From positions 372,001 to 436,000 of the forward strand of contig CAWBXR010000012.1 in assembly GCA_963792815.1 (NCBI GenBank): DNA of 64,000 nt, read 5' to 3'. A program made the position numbers and the translations under genes. Of the stretch, positions 53,514 through 62,129 are shown in pieces (within the stretch, counting starts at the first letter, position 1; every line of letters starts with the position of its first letter). The stretch comes from JARRPM01 sp963792815 (lineage in GTDB: Bacteria; Pseudomonadota; Gammaproteobacteria; Pseudomonadales; Halieaceae). The notes beneath the pieces were generated by a model. That model was not told the origin of the DNA. It saw only the letters and a list, made by a program, of their open reading frames with translations, and made no database searches.

Positions 53514-55826
53514 TCAGCCCTGGATTCTCTGCACCTGCTCAACAAAATGCCAGGGGGCAAGCATTCTTTTCAGCTCCGAGGCCGGCACCGGCCTGCTGAA
53601 CAGGTAACCCTGCACGACCTCTGCGCCGTTGTTGATCAGGAACCGGTACTGCTCCTCAGTCTCTACCCCCTCCGCCACGATACCGAGCCCCAGGCTCCTG
53701 GCCATCGAGATAATGGCGACAACCAGTTTCCCGCGGCTGTCGTTGTTGTCACAGTCCAGCACAAAACTGCGGTCTATCTTTAGCTCGTCCAGTTCGTAAC
53801 GGCTCAGGTAGCTCAGTGTCGCAAAGCCGGTTCCGAAGTCATCCACTGACAGGTAAACACCGAGCGCCTTGAGGTCACGCAGGTTCTGGTAGGTGCTCCT
53901 GTCCTCGTCCATCAGGATGCCCTCGCTCAAGCCCAGTTCCAGCCGGGAGGCCGGCAGCCCATATTGCTTCAGCACCTCCCTGATCCTGTCGACGAAGGTG
54001 ACGGTAAACTGGAAAGTCGACACGTTGATGGCGACCTTGGGCAATTCAAGGCCCTGCTCATCGAACTCCTTCATCTGGCGACAGGATTCCGCCAGTACCC
54101 AGTCACCCAGCTGGTCGATAACCCCGATCTCCTCCGCAAGAGGAATAAACTGGAATGGCGGTACCGTGCCGTGCTCGGGATGCTCCCAGCGCAGCAACGC
54201 CTCGGCACCCACCACCGCGCCGGTAAGGGTATTGATCTGGGGCTGGTAATGCAGTGACAACTGTTTGCGTTCCACCGCCTTGCGCAGGTCCGCCTCCAGC
54301 TTGAGGCGCCCTACCCCGGTGGCGTCCATGTGCTCACTGAAAAACAGGTACCTGTCCCTGACCGAGTCCTTGGCGTGGTGCATGGCAATTCCCGCCGCCT
54401 TCAGCAGTGCCTCCACATTCGCGCCGTCGCGCGGCGCGATGGCCACCCCGATGCTCGGGCTCACCACCAGCTCGTGTCCCTCGATTACGATCGGCTTCAA
54501 CAGCACTTCCAGCAGCCGCTCCGCTACAATACCGGTGGACTTTTCACTGTCGACCTGGTTGAGGATCACCGTGAATTCGTCTCCGCCCAGGCGGGCCACA
54601 TCGATTCTTTGCTCGCGATCCACAAAGTGGGAGACTGCGTCGCTGCCGCGCACACTGTCCGTGAGGCGCTTGCCCACCTCCAGCAAAACCTGGTCGCCGG
54701 CGCCGTAGCCCAGGGAGTCGTTGATACGCTTGAAGTTATCCAGGTTCAGGAACAACAGGGCCAGGGTATGCCCATTGCGCTGGTTGAGACCGAGCAACAG
54801 GCCGAGTTGCTCGGTAAACAGGCGGCGATTCGGCAGGGCCGTCAGGCTGTCGTAATAGGCAAGGTGCTGCATCCGGGTTTTGGTTTCGTTGATTTCCTCG
54901 GCGGCCTTGTTCAATTTCTCGTCGCGCTCGGACAACTGGCTGGCGCGCTCATCGACCTTAATGTTGAGCAAACGCTGGTCGACGTCTGATTCCTGTTTGG
55001 CTCTCTGGAAGCCCCCAATCACGCCGTTGATTACCGCGGCAATATCCTTGAGTTCGCCGCTGGCATTGATCACCACGGGCTTGTCCACCTTGCCCGAGCT
55101 GACATCGTCCGCCAGCCGGGCCAGGCGCGACAGGTCGCGGGTAATGCGGCGGCTCGCCACAGCCACGACCAGGCCGGTCAGGGCTACCAGCCCCAGGCCG
55201 ACAAAAAATACCTTGCGCACCCCGGGCAAGATCATCTCGAGCAGTTGCGCCCTGGAAATCTCCAGCTGCATGTAGCCGATCACGCGCCGGCTGTTATTAC
55301 CATCGGGCGCCGAAGTCGCGAGGAAAAAGTCGGAGGGGGTCAAGCCCTGCCGGGCCGGGTTGACCATGGTAAACACCGGCACCGTCAGGTACATGGGCAG
55401 ATCCCTGTGCTGCCAGGCTTCCCAAAGACCAGTGCCCGCGGGCTCCATGTTCGGGCCGAGAGCAATAAGGCCAGTATCGGCATCCGCCAGGTCGCGCCGC
55501 AGCAATTTAAACGGGGGCGACAACGAACTCGCGCCCTGGCCTGCCTCCCGCCGCGCCAGCAGTTCCCCCAGGCCGTCCCGGGCTATGGCCACGGACACGG
55601 AGGGCTTTTCCAGGAAATCCGCCAGCAGGGGCTGCAGCGCCTCGTCTTGCCGACGGTAGATCTCGACCTGCAATTCGGGGCGGCTCTGGACCCGGGCCAC
55701 AAGGGAATCGATCGTGCCATCGAAAGCAACCTGGTACTCCCGCCCGGCGGTCAAGCCGGTGAGCGCGACGGCCAGAAACAGCGCAACGGAAGTAAAGAGC
55801 AGGTTTATCTTGCTCGCTATGGTCAT
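53514..55826 (-). CDS. Membrane-bound GGDEF-EAL cyclic-di-GMP protein
   Basis: The 770-residue protein has two transmembrane helices (residues 7-28 and about 205-225) bracketing a periplasmic sensor of about 180 residues, then a HAMP segment and a short coiled coil. A diguanylate cyclase domain follows with intact GGDEF (ARLGGDEFTVIL), then an EAL domain with EALLRWEHP, VDDFGTGFATLSYL and LKIDRSFV. Both domains look catalytic; net activity cannot be predicted. In the EAL domain the usual ELTE segment reads GLSE, retaining the Glu. The start overlaps the rhomboid stop by one base. Confidence 0.88.
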   Translation of the reverse strand: MTIASKINLLFTSVALFLAVALTGLTAGREYQVAFDGTIDSLVARVQSRPELQVEIYRRQDEALQPLLADFLEKPSVSVAIARDGLGELLARREAGQGASSLSPPFKLLRRDLADADTGLIALGPNMEPAGTGLWEAWQHRDLPMYLTVPVFTMVNPARQGLTPSDFFLATSAPDGNNSRRVIGYMQLEISRAQLLEMILPGVRKVFFVGLGLVALTGLVVAVASRRITRDLSRLARLADDVSSGKVDKPVVINASGELKDIAAVINGVIGGFQRAKQESDVDQRLLNIKVDERASQLSERDEKLNKAAEEINETKTRMQHLAYYDSLTALPNRRLFTEQLGLLLGLNQRNGHTLALLFLNLDNFKRINDSLGYGAGDQVLLEVGKRLTDSVRGSDAVSHFVDREQRIDVARLGGDEFTVILNQVDSEKSTGIVAERLLEVLLKPIVIEGHELVVSPSIGVAIAPRDGANVEALLKAAGIAMHHAKDSVRDRYLFFSEHMDATGVGRLKLEADLRKAVERKQLSLHYQPQINTLTGAVVGAEALLRWEHPEHGTVPPFQFIPLAEEIGVIDQLGDWVLAESCRQMKEFDEQGLELPKVAINVSTFQFTVTFVDRIREVLKQYGLPASRLELGLSEGILMDEDRSTYQNLRDLKALGVYLSVDDFGTGFATLSYLSRYELDELKIDRSFVLDCDNNDSRGKLVVAIISMARSLGLGIVAEGVETEEQYRFLINNGAEVVQGYLFSRPVPASELKRMLAPWHFVEQVQRIQG

Positions 55827-56674
55827 CAGTCTTGTCTCCCCGACATCATTCCAAACAGCGCACCCAGAACAGCGCCACAAATCAACCCGCCCAGGTGCGC
55901 CGCGTTGGCGATGGCCCCGAAACCAAGCCCTTCCACCAGCCCCACCATGCACGCCACCAGCCAGCCCACCATGAACAGCATGAGCGCGGGCGACGGCTGG
56001 ATTCGCCAGGCCGGCTGAAACAGGGGAGCCACCCAGGAAAACCCGAGCAAGCCATAGACCACGCCCGACATACCGCCGAACAGCCCCGGGCCGCCAAACG
56101 CAAATTGACTCCCATTGGACACTATGGCTATCACCAGGAACAACAGGAACATGTTGATATGTCCCATCACGCGTTCGACTTTGCCACCCAGTTCCCATAA
56201 CCAGAGACTGTTGAAGACAATATGCAGCCAGCCGAAGTGAAGAAAGGCCGGTGTGACCAGGCGCCAGTACTGGCCTCGCATGCCGTCAAATACCGGCATG
56301 CCGTCAATCACCTGGAAGGGAGTAAATGTCAGGAAAGCCAGCCAGCGGGTCGCGGACAGGTAAAAAAGCAGGAAGCCGCCGAGGCTCAACAGGATCAGGG
56401 CCGTGGTCACCGGTACCGAACGCCAGTTCACGGTGGTGAGCAGGGGCGCCCGGCCGCCCTGCCGGGTCAGCTCGATGCGCAGCTCGCCGGCCCGCCAGGC
56501 CCGGTACAGCGTGGTGACCTCCTCCGCCTGCGCGGCTCCCTGCACCACGAGCACCTGCCGGCCGTTTTCCTCAAAGATGCGATGCACCACCCCGCGCTGC
56601 TGCAGGATGGCACTGAGTGGCAACAGGTCTTCTTCAACGCCGACGCTGAGGGCGGGGTAAAATTCCGTCATCAA
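55826..56674 (-). CDS. Rhomboid intramembrane serine protease (GlpG-like)
   Basis: The 282-residue protein has a cytoplasmic N-terminal domain (residues 1-85, EDLLPLSAILQQRGVVHRIF) as in GlpG. A six-helix rhomboid core follows with TPAFLHFGWLHIVFNSLWLW (oxyanion His/Asn), GMSGVVYGLLG (catalytic Ser in GxSG) and NAAHLGGL (catalytic His). It cleaves membrane proteins within the bilayer. The first four bases overlap the nadK end (ATGA), and its stop overlaps the GGDEF-EAL start. Confidence 0.88.
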   Translation of the reverse strand: MMTEFYPALSVGVEEDLLPLSAILQQRGVVHRIFEENGRQVLVVQGAAQAEEVTTLYRAWRAGELRIELTRQGGRAPLLTTVNWRSVPVTTALILLSLGGFLLFYLSATRWLAFLTFTPFQVIDGMPVFDGMRGQYWRLVTPAFLHFGWLHIVFNSLWLWELGGKVERVMGHINMFLLFLVIAIVSNGSQFAFGGPGLFGGMSGVVYGLLGFSWVAPLFQPAWRIQPSPALMLFMVGWLVACMVGLVEGLGFGAIANAAHLGGLICGAVLGALFGMMSGRQD

Positions 56675-57555
56675 CTTACCAGTGCGTCACCCCAGCGCAG
56701 TTTGTCCCTGCAGCTGGCATAGAAACTGTGGCCCACTGGATGCAACAGGGTCAGGCGATGGCTCTTCTTGGTGACATGAACCGAATCACCCGGCCGCGCC
56801 GTCATATTGACCTGGCCGTCACAGGTTACCGGGGGGTGGATCCGGTTGCGCGCGAGGATGTCGACCCGAATCTGCGAGTTGCCGTCAACGACAATAGGGC
56901 GACTGCTCAGGGCGTGGGGAAACATCGGCACCAGCACCATCGCATCGAGGGTGGGGTGCATGATCGGGCCGCCACCCGAGAGGGAGTAGGCGGTGGAGCC
57001 CGTGGGTGTCGACACGATCAGCCCGTCCGCGCGCTGGCGGTAGACAAAGCTATCGTTGATATACAGTTCGAACTCGATCATCTGGGCCGAGGTACCCGAG
57101 TTCACCACCACGTCGTTGAGCGCGTCGGCGCGGCCGACCACCTTGCCGGCCCGGTGCACCTGGGCATCCAGCAAAAAGCGGTTCTCGCGTTCATAGTGGC
57201 CGTCGAGTACCGCCGGCACCTGGCGGGAAATTTCATCTGGCATGATATCGGTCAGGAAACCCAGGCGACCCCGGTTTACCCCCACTACCGGCGTATCGTA
57301 CTTGGCCAGGGTGCGGGCCGCGCTCAGCAGGCTGCCATCGCCACCCACCACAATCACCAGGTCCACGGACTGGCCGATCTCATCGCAGCTGGCAAGACGG
57401 TGACTGCTGTCCTCCACCAGTTCTCCGAGGCGATCCTCGAGCACCACTTCCAGCCCGCGCTCCTCCAGCAGTGCCAACAATTCATGCACCACCTCGCGCA
57501 GGCCGGACTGCTTGCTGCGCCCCACCAAACCGATTCTTGTAAACGCTGACTGCAT
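56671..57555 (-). CDS. nadK: NAD kinase
   Basis: The 294-residue kinase has VVGGDGSLLSAAR (the GGDG motif), GVNRGRLGFLTDI, NDVVVNSGTSAQMIEFELYI and PTGSTAYSLSGGGPIMHP. It makes NADP from NAD and ATP (or polyphosphate). Length equals that of E. coli NadK (292). It is first in the minus-strand operon and divergent from the DUF1853 gene with only about 60 bases between, which contain TATTATAA that could be a -10 element. Confidence 0.93.
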   Translation of the reverse strand: MQSAFTRIGLVGRSKQSGLREVVHELLALLEERGLEVVLEDRLGELVEDSSHRLASCDEIGQSVDLVIVVGGDGSLLSAARTLAKYDTPVVGVNRGRLGFLTDIMPDEISRQVPAVLDGHYERENRFLLDAQVHRAGKVVGRADALNDVVVNSGTSAQMIEFELYINDSFVYRQRADGLIVSTPTGSTAYSLSGGGPIMHPTLDAMVLVPMFPHALSSRPIVVDGNSQIRVDILARNRIHPPVTCDGQVNMTARPGDSVHVTKKSHRLTLLHPVGHSFYASCRDKLRWGDALVS

Positions 57556-57616
57556 CTAACGTCCCACCCCTGAAGGACTGCTATTATAACCACGAAAGTA
57601 AAGGAAAAGCGCAGCG

Positions 57617-58549
57617 ATGTCGGCATTTCACTACGAGACACAGGCGGTGCGCGACCTGGCCTGGGCCTGCTTCTCGCCGCCGCTGTTGCGGGCGGAGCAA
57701 TTGCCTGGCAACCGCGCGAATGTGACGGACTGCCTTCCCCGGCTCACCGCTGCGCGCCTGGACTGGCTGGCGCGGCTGGACAGCCGCCCGGAGCCGCTGC
57801 TGGCGCACCTGGCCCGCAACCGCAGTAATCGCCTCGGTATCTACTTCGAAACACTCTGGCATTTTTTCCTCGACCAGGATGCGGCATTCGAACTGGTGGC
57901 GCACAACCTGGCGGTGCGGGATCGCGGCGCCACGCTGGGAGAGTTCGACGTCATCTACTGGTGTCGGGAGCGACAGAGACACTGCCACCTGGAGCTTGCG
58001 GTCAAATATTTCCTGGGCTCGCGTATCCTGACCACTGACGAAGCCGAAAGCCGCTGGTGCGAATGGCTGGGGCCCAATACCAGAGACCGGCTCGATCTCA
58101 AACTGCGGCAGCTGCTGGGGCGCCAGACCGGGCTGGGCCAGCATCCGCTCGCCCGCAGGCAACTGCGTGAACTGGGCATAGGCGATATGTCGAGGGAAAT
58201 TGCTTTCAAAGGTTACCTGTTCCAGCCCCACAGCGAACCCCTGCCGCCGCCACCGGGCTTCAATGCGCAGCTGGCATTCTCACGCTGGACGCCTATTGGG
58301 GCGCTGTCACAGTTTCTGGCCGGGCTCCGGGCGGAGCAGTTCCAGCTCCTGCCCAGGATGCGCTGGCTGTCGCCCATGCGAGCCTGTCCCGGCGAACAAT
58401 TTGTGGGTCGTTCTCTGCTGGTGGAAAGACTACAATCGCTGCCGTCCGCACAACTGGTCGCGGCGGTGGACCCCGATGGCGGGGAAACATGCCGTTTTTT
58501 CGTGACCCCGGACCACTGGCCCGCCAACGAGGGCAGACCAAACCATTAA
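57617..58549 (+). CDS. DUF1853 family protein
   Basis: The 310-residue protein matches DUF1853: VRDLAWACFSPPLL, RLGIYFETLWHFFL, LGEFDVIYWCRERQRHCHLE followed by LAVKYFLG. The spacing Glu...Asp...Glu-x-Ala-x-Lys resembles the PD-(D/E)xK nuclease core, an inference I have not tested. It probably is cytoplasmic. It ends 10 bases before the SDR gene, so the two are likely co-transcribed. Confidence 0.8.
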   Translation: MSAFHYETQAVRDLAWACFSPPLLRAEQLPGNRANVTDCLPRLTAARLDWLARLDSRPEPLLAHLARNRSNRLGIYFETLWHFFLDQDAAFELVAHNLAVRDRGATLGEFDVIYWCRERQRHCHLELAVKYFLGSRILTTDEAESRWCEWLGPNTRDRLDLKLRQLLGRQTGLGQHPLARRQLRELGIGDMSREIAFKGYLFQPHSEPLPPPPGFNAQLAFSRWTPIGALSQFLAGLRAEQFQLLPRMRWLSPMRACPGEQFVGRSLLVERLQSLPSAQLVAAVDPDGGETCRFFVTPDHWPANEGRPNH

Positions 58550-58559
58550 GGGAGAAGTT

Positions 58560-59300
58560 ATGACCACCGCCAGATCGGTACTGATCACCGGCGCTACCCG
58601 CGGCCTGGGCGAGCAGCTCGCCCGCCAGTTTGCCGAGCGCGGCTACCGGCTCGCGCTTACCGGGCGCAAGCAGGAAGAACTGGACCGTCTGGCTGCCGAG
58701 CTGGCTGGAAAAGCCGCCGATGTCGTGCTGGAGACGCTGGACGTCTCCGATTATGAGAGTATCGCCCCGGTGATCCAGCGCTGTGCCGAACGCCTGAACG
58801 GGCTGGATATCATCGTTATCAATGCCGGTGTGGCTTTCAGTACCCCGGTCGGCAAGGGTCATTTCGAGCAGATTCGCCAGACCATCGACGTCAACCTGAC
58901 CGGGGCCATCGCCACGGCGGAGGCAGCGGTCGAACTGTTTCGCAGCCAGGGCCGGGGCCAGGTGGTGGGTATCAGCTCGGTGGCAGGGGTGCGCGGCGTT
59001 CGCGGCCAGGGCGTGTACTGCGCCAGCAAGGCCGGCTTCAGCCGCTACCTGGAATCGCTGCGGGTAGAGACCCGGCGCGACGGGATCGTGGTGACGGACC
59101 TCGCACCGGGCTACATCGATACCGATCTCAACCGCGCTATCCCCAACCGTCCGTTCCTGGTGACCGCCGAGCACGGCACCCGGATCATGGCCGACCTGAT
59201 CGAGCGCGAGGTCAGCTTCCGCTACGTGCCGCCCTGGCCCTGGAGCCTGGTTGCCCAGGTGATGAAATGGCTGCCGGACCGGGTGATCGCGAAAATGTAA
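58560..59300 (+). CDS. Short-chain dehydrogenase/reductase
   Basis: The 246-residue classical SDR has TGATRGLG (cofactor), NAG (INAGVAF), the catalytic Ser in GISSVAGV and YCASK with the Tyr/Lys pair. LAPGYIDTDLN follows the active site. The C-terminal PPWPWSLVAQVMKWLPDRVI is hydrophobic and could attach to the membrane, as in several lipid-acting SDRs. GGGAG lies upstream of the ATG. Substrate unknown; Arg at the end of the first motif favours NADP(H). Confidence 0.85.
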   Translation: MTTARSVLITGATRGLGEQLARQFAERGYRLALTGRKQEELDRLAAELAGKAADVVLETLDVSDYESIAPVIQRCAERLNGLDIIVINAGVAFSTPVGKGHFEQIRQTIDVNLTGAIATAEAAVELFRSQGRGQVVGISSVAGVRGVRGQGVYCASKAGFSRYLESLRVETRRDGIVVTDLAPGYIDTDLNRAIPNRPFLVTAEHGTRIMADLIEREVSFRYVPPWPWSLVAQVMKWLPDRVIAKM

Positions 59301-59313
59301 TACCGCCCCGGGG

Positions 59314-60207
59314 TCAGTGGGCCAGCCAGGCGTAGCCGCGCCGGCCCTGCAGCCCGCCCGTGTGCACCGCCAGCAGGGGCACATCCGCAGCGTATTCGCC
59401 GCCCAGCAGGCGCTGGTGCACGGCGTAGAGCATCTTACCCGTGTACACCGGGTCCAGTGCCACCTCGTGCACAGCCTCGAACGCCAGCATGAACTCGCGC
59501 AGGCCGCTGCTCACCCGGGCGAAGCCGCCACAGTGGTGGTCATGCAGTATCCGCCAACGCGCGCGGTCGCCCGCCGCCATGCGATCGAGCAATTCCCCGG
59601 TGCGCTGCGCGAGGTCTGTTGCGCCTTTCAGCGCGGCCACACCGGTAACCTCGTAGGCACCCCCCAGGCCCGCCACCAGCCCGGCCAGGGTGGTGCCGGT
59701 ACCCACTGGCACCAGGATATGGCCTATTGCGGGTGCCAGCGCCCTGATGGATCCGGCGATAGCCGCGCAACCCAGGGCAGCTTCGATATTGGCGCCGCCC
59801 TCGGGTATGACCAGGCAGGGCGCGTGGCGCTGTTGCAACTGTTCCAGGTAGTCCGTATCGTGCCGGCGCCGGTATTCCTGGCGGGATACCCGCTCGATCT
59901 GCATACCCCAGCGACGGGCATCCGCCAGCGTGGCGGATTCCGCGCCGCCGTCATCACCCCGCACGATGCCGACGGTGGCAAAGCCCTGCTCGGCGCCGAC
60001 TGCCGCCAGCGCATGCAGGTGATTGGACCAGGCCCCGCCGAAAGAGACGAGTCGATTGATGCCCTGGCGCCGGGCCTCGTCCAGGTTGGGGCGGAGCTTG
60101 AACTGTTTATTACCCGGGGCGAGCCCACCGCCACGATCCAGGCGCAACAGGGCGACATTACCCATGGGCACGCCGGCGACAGGCGCATCGCCGAGTTGGG
60201 TCAACAT
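59314..60207 (-). CDS. ACC deaminase/D-cysteine desulfhydrase-like PLP enzyme
   Basis: The 297-residue PLP fold-type II enzyme has GGLAPGNKQFKLRPNLDEAR with the likely PLP Lys, SFGGAWSNHLHALAAVG, VPVGTGTTLAGLVAGLG (phosphate loop) and YTGKMLYAVHQRLLGGEY. It belongs to the D-cysteine desulfhydrase/ACC deaminase family; either reaction is possible and many members are promiscuous. The ATG at 60207 is used. Longer in-frame sequence overlaps the lipA end and looks non-conserved. Co-directional with lipA, 26 bases after its stop. Confidence 0.82.
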   Translation of the reverse strand: MLTQLGDAPVAGVPMGNVALLRLDRGGGLAPGNKQFKLRPNLDEARRQGINRLVSFGGAWSNHLHALAAVGAEQGFATVGIVRGDDGGAESATLADARRWGMQIERVSRQEYRRRHDTDYLEQLQQRHAPCLVIPEGGANIEAALGCAAIAGSIRALAPAIGHILVPVGTGTTLAGLVAGLGGAYEVTGVAALKGATDLAQRTGELLDRMAAGDRARWRILHDHHCGGFARVSSGLREFMLAFEAVHEVALDPVYTGKMLYAVHQRLLGGEYAADVPLLAVHTGGLQGRRGYAWLAH

Positions 60208-60233
60208 CGCGGGGGCGGGGGTGGTGAACGGAT

Positions 60234-61229
60234 TCAGGGGCGGGACAGACCGACGTTGTTTTTTTGCAGCACCTGCTCGGCGCGATAGCTGGAGCGCACG
60301 AACACGCCCGATACCACTTCCATGAAGCCCCGCTCCAGGCCCCACTCGCGATATTGCTCGAACTCATCGGGCGTCACCCAGCGGTCGATGGGGTAGTGGT
60401 GAGCGGTGGGCTGCAGGTACTGGCCGAAAGTGAGGATGTCGACGGACGCGGCGAGCAGGTCATCCATCGCCTCGATGATTTCCGCCTCGGTTTCTCCCAG
60501 CCCGAGCATCAGGCTGGTCTTGGTCAGTACGTCGGGGCGGTAGCGCTTGGCGTGGGCCAGCACCGCCAGGGTCTGCTCGTAGCTGGCCCTGGGGTCCCGC
60601 ACCGGATGGGTCAGGCGACGAACGGTTTCGACGTTCTGGGCAAAAACCTCTATGCCGGAATCCAGCACCGTCTCCACATCGGCCAGCACACCGAGAAAAT
60701 CCGGCGTCAGTGCCTCCACTGCGGTTTCGGGGTTCAGCGCCTTCACCTGCCGCACACAGTCGGCGTAATGCCCCGCCCCGCCGTCCGCGAGGTCATCGCG
60801 GTTTACCGAGGTGAGCACCACATAGCGCAGGTTCATCAACTGCACGGAGCGGGCGGTGTTGGCGGGTTCTTCCGGGTCGAGCCAGCCCCTGGGGTTACCG
60901 GTATTGACCGCGCAGAAGCGACAGGCACGGGTACACACATCTCCCATCAACATGATGGTCGCCGTACCCGAACTCCAGCACTCGCTCATGTTCGGGCACT
61001 TGGCCTCCTCGCAGACGGTGGCCAGGCGATGTTCGCGCACGATACCCTGTACCCGGTCGAACCTGGCGCCGCCCTGCACCCGCACCCGCAGCCAGTCGGG
61101 CTTGCGCAGGCGCGGACTGCCCGCCCGGCCGGCCTTGACGCCGTCCTTGATAGCGGTGATGCCCTTGTCGTTGACGAATTTCTCACCACTGGCGACATGG
61201 ATCACCGGAATGAGCTCGCTGTCTGGCAT
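60234..61229 (-). CDS. lipA: Lipoyl synthase
   Basis: The radical-SAM enzyme of about 331 residues has both Fe-S motifs of LipA: CEEAKCPNMSEC (auxiliary cluster) and CTRACRFC (SAM cluster), plus the terminal RSSYRAE serine ligand motif. It inserts two sulfurs into octanoyl groups of the E2 and H proteins. The ATG at 61229 is preferred over a GTG six codons upstream. lipB is not in the window. It is divergent from the fumarate reductase operon. Confidence 0.93.
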   Translation of the reverse strand: MPDSELIPVIHVASGEKFVNDKGITAIKDGVKAGRAGSPRLRKPDWLRVRVQGGARFDRVQGIVREHRLATVCEEAKCPNMSECWSSGTATIMLMGDVCTRACRFCAVNTGNPRGWLDPEEPANTARSVQLMNLRYVVLTSVNRDDLADGGAGHYADCVRQVKALNPETAVEALTPDFLGVLADVETVLDSGIEVFAQNVETVRRLTHPVRDPRASYEQTLAVLAHAKRYRPDVLTKTSLMLGLGETEAEIIEAMDDLLAASVDILTFGQYLQPTAHHYPIDRWVTPDEFEQYREWGLERGFMEVVSGVFVRSSYRAEQVLQKNNVGLSRP

Positions 61230-61397
61230 GGCCCTGGACCCCGGCACTGGTATACGCGAAACGCCAATTGTACCCTAATGCCAGCGGACGAGCCCACGGG
61301 GTCAATAGCTGGACACTTGAGCCAGAACAAGGTTGGGTAAAACACCCTCGGTTAGTATCATCGGTCATAACAACGGGAAAGCGGCGCATGGCAGGTA

Positions 61398-62126
61398 ATG
61401 ACAACCAAGCTTGACAGGGGACCAGCCCGGGCGGACATTCTGCAGAGCCTCACCGGCCTGCTGCTGGTGCTGTTCGTGTGGGGCCATATGTTCTTTGAAT
61501 CCAGCATCCTGCTGGGCAAGGACGCCATGTACTGGGTGACGAAAATGTTCGAGGGCGAACCGCTTTTCGGCAAGCCCTATCCCCTGCTGGTGTCCGGGGT
61601 CGCCGTCATTATCTTTGCTCTCATTGCGGTACACGCCGTGCTGGCGCTGCGCAAATTTCCCGGCAGCTACCACCAGTATCGCGAGTTCAATGCCCATATG
61701 GGCGCCATGCGACACCCCGACACTACCCTGTGGTACGTGCAGGTCGTCACCGGGTTCGCCCTGTTCTTCCTGGCCTCGGCGCACCTGCTGGTGGTGTTCC
61801 TGCAACCCGATAATATCGGTCCCTATGCGTCCTCCGACAGGATCTGGAGCGGGCGTTTCTGGATTCTGTACGCGCTGCTGCTGGTCTGTGTGCACCTGCA
61901 TGCGGGCATAGGGATCTACCGCCTCGCGCTGAAGTGGGGGCCTATTCCCGCTGCCGGTTCAAAACGGACCCGGCGCCGGCTCAAGTTCGCCATGTGGGGG
62001 ATCATCGCTTTCTTCCTCTGCCTGGGCACCGCCAGCCTGGTCACCTATATGGCAATTGGCCGGGAACACGCCCCCCACGCCGGGGAGCGCTACCTCCCGG
62101 CCCACAAACAGGCGCAACCGGGATAA
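61398..62126 (+). CDS. frdC: B-type fumarate reductase/succinate dehydrogenase diheme cytochrome b
   Basis: The 242-residue protein has five transmembrane helices and histidines at 30, 79, 129 and 168. The intervals (49, 50, 39) equal those of the four haem-b ligands of Wolinella FrdC (44, 93, 143, 182 as recalled). Glu52 falls where Wolinella has the quinone-site Glu66, but position 166 is His rather than Glu180. The cytochrome anchors the flavoprotein and Fe-S subunits and exchanges electrons with quinone. The flavoprotein gene starts three bases later, so this is an frdCA(B) operon. Confidence 0.85.
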   Translation: MTTKLDRGPARADILQSLTGLLLVLFVWGHMFFESSILLGKDAMYWVTKMFEGEPLFGKPYPLLVSGVAVIIFALIAVHAVLALRKFPGSYHQYREFNAHMGAMRHPDTTLWYVQVVTGFALFFLASAHLLVVFLQPDNIGPYASSDRIWSGRFWILYALLLVCVHLHAGIGIYRLALKWGPIPAAGSKRTRRRLKFAMWGIIAFFLCLGTASLVTYMAIGREHAPHAGERYLPAHKQAQPG

Positions 62127-62129
62127 CTC

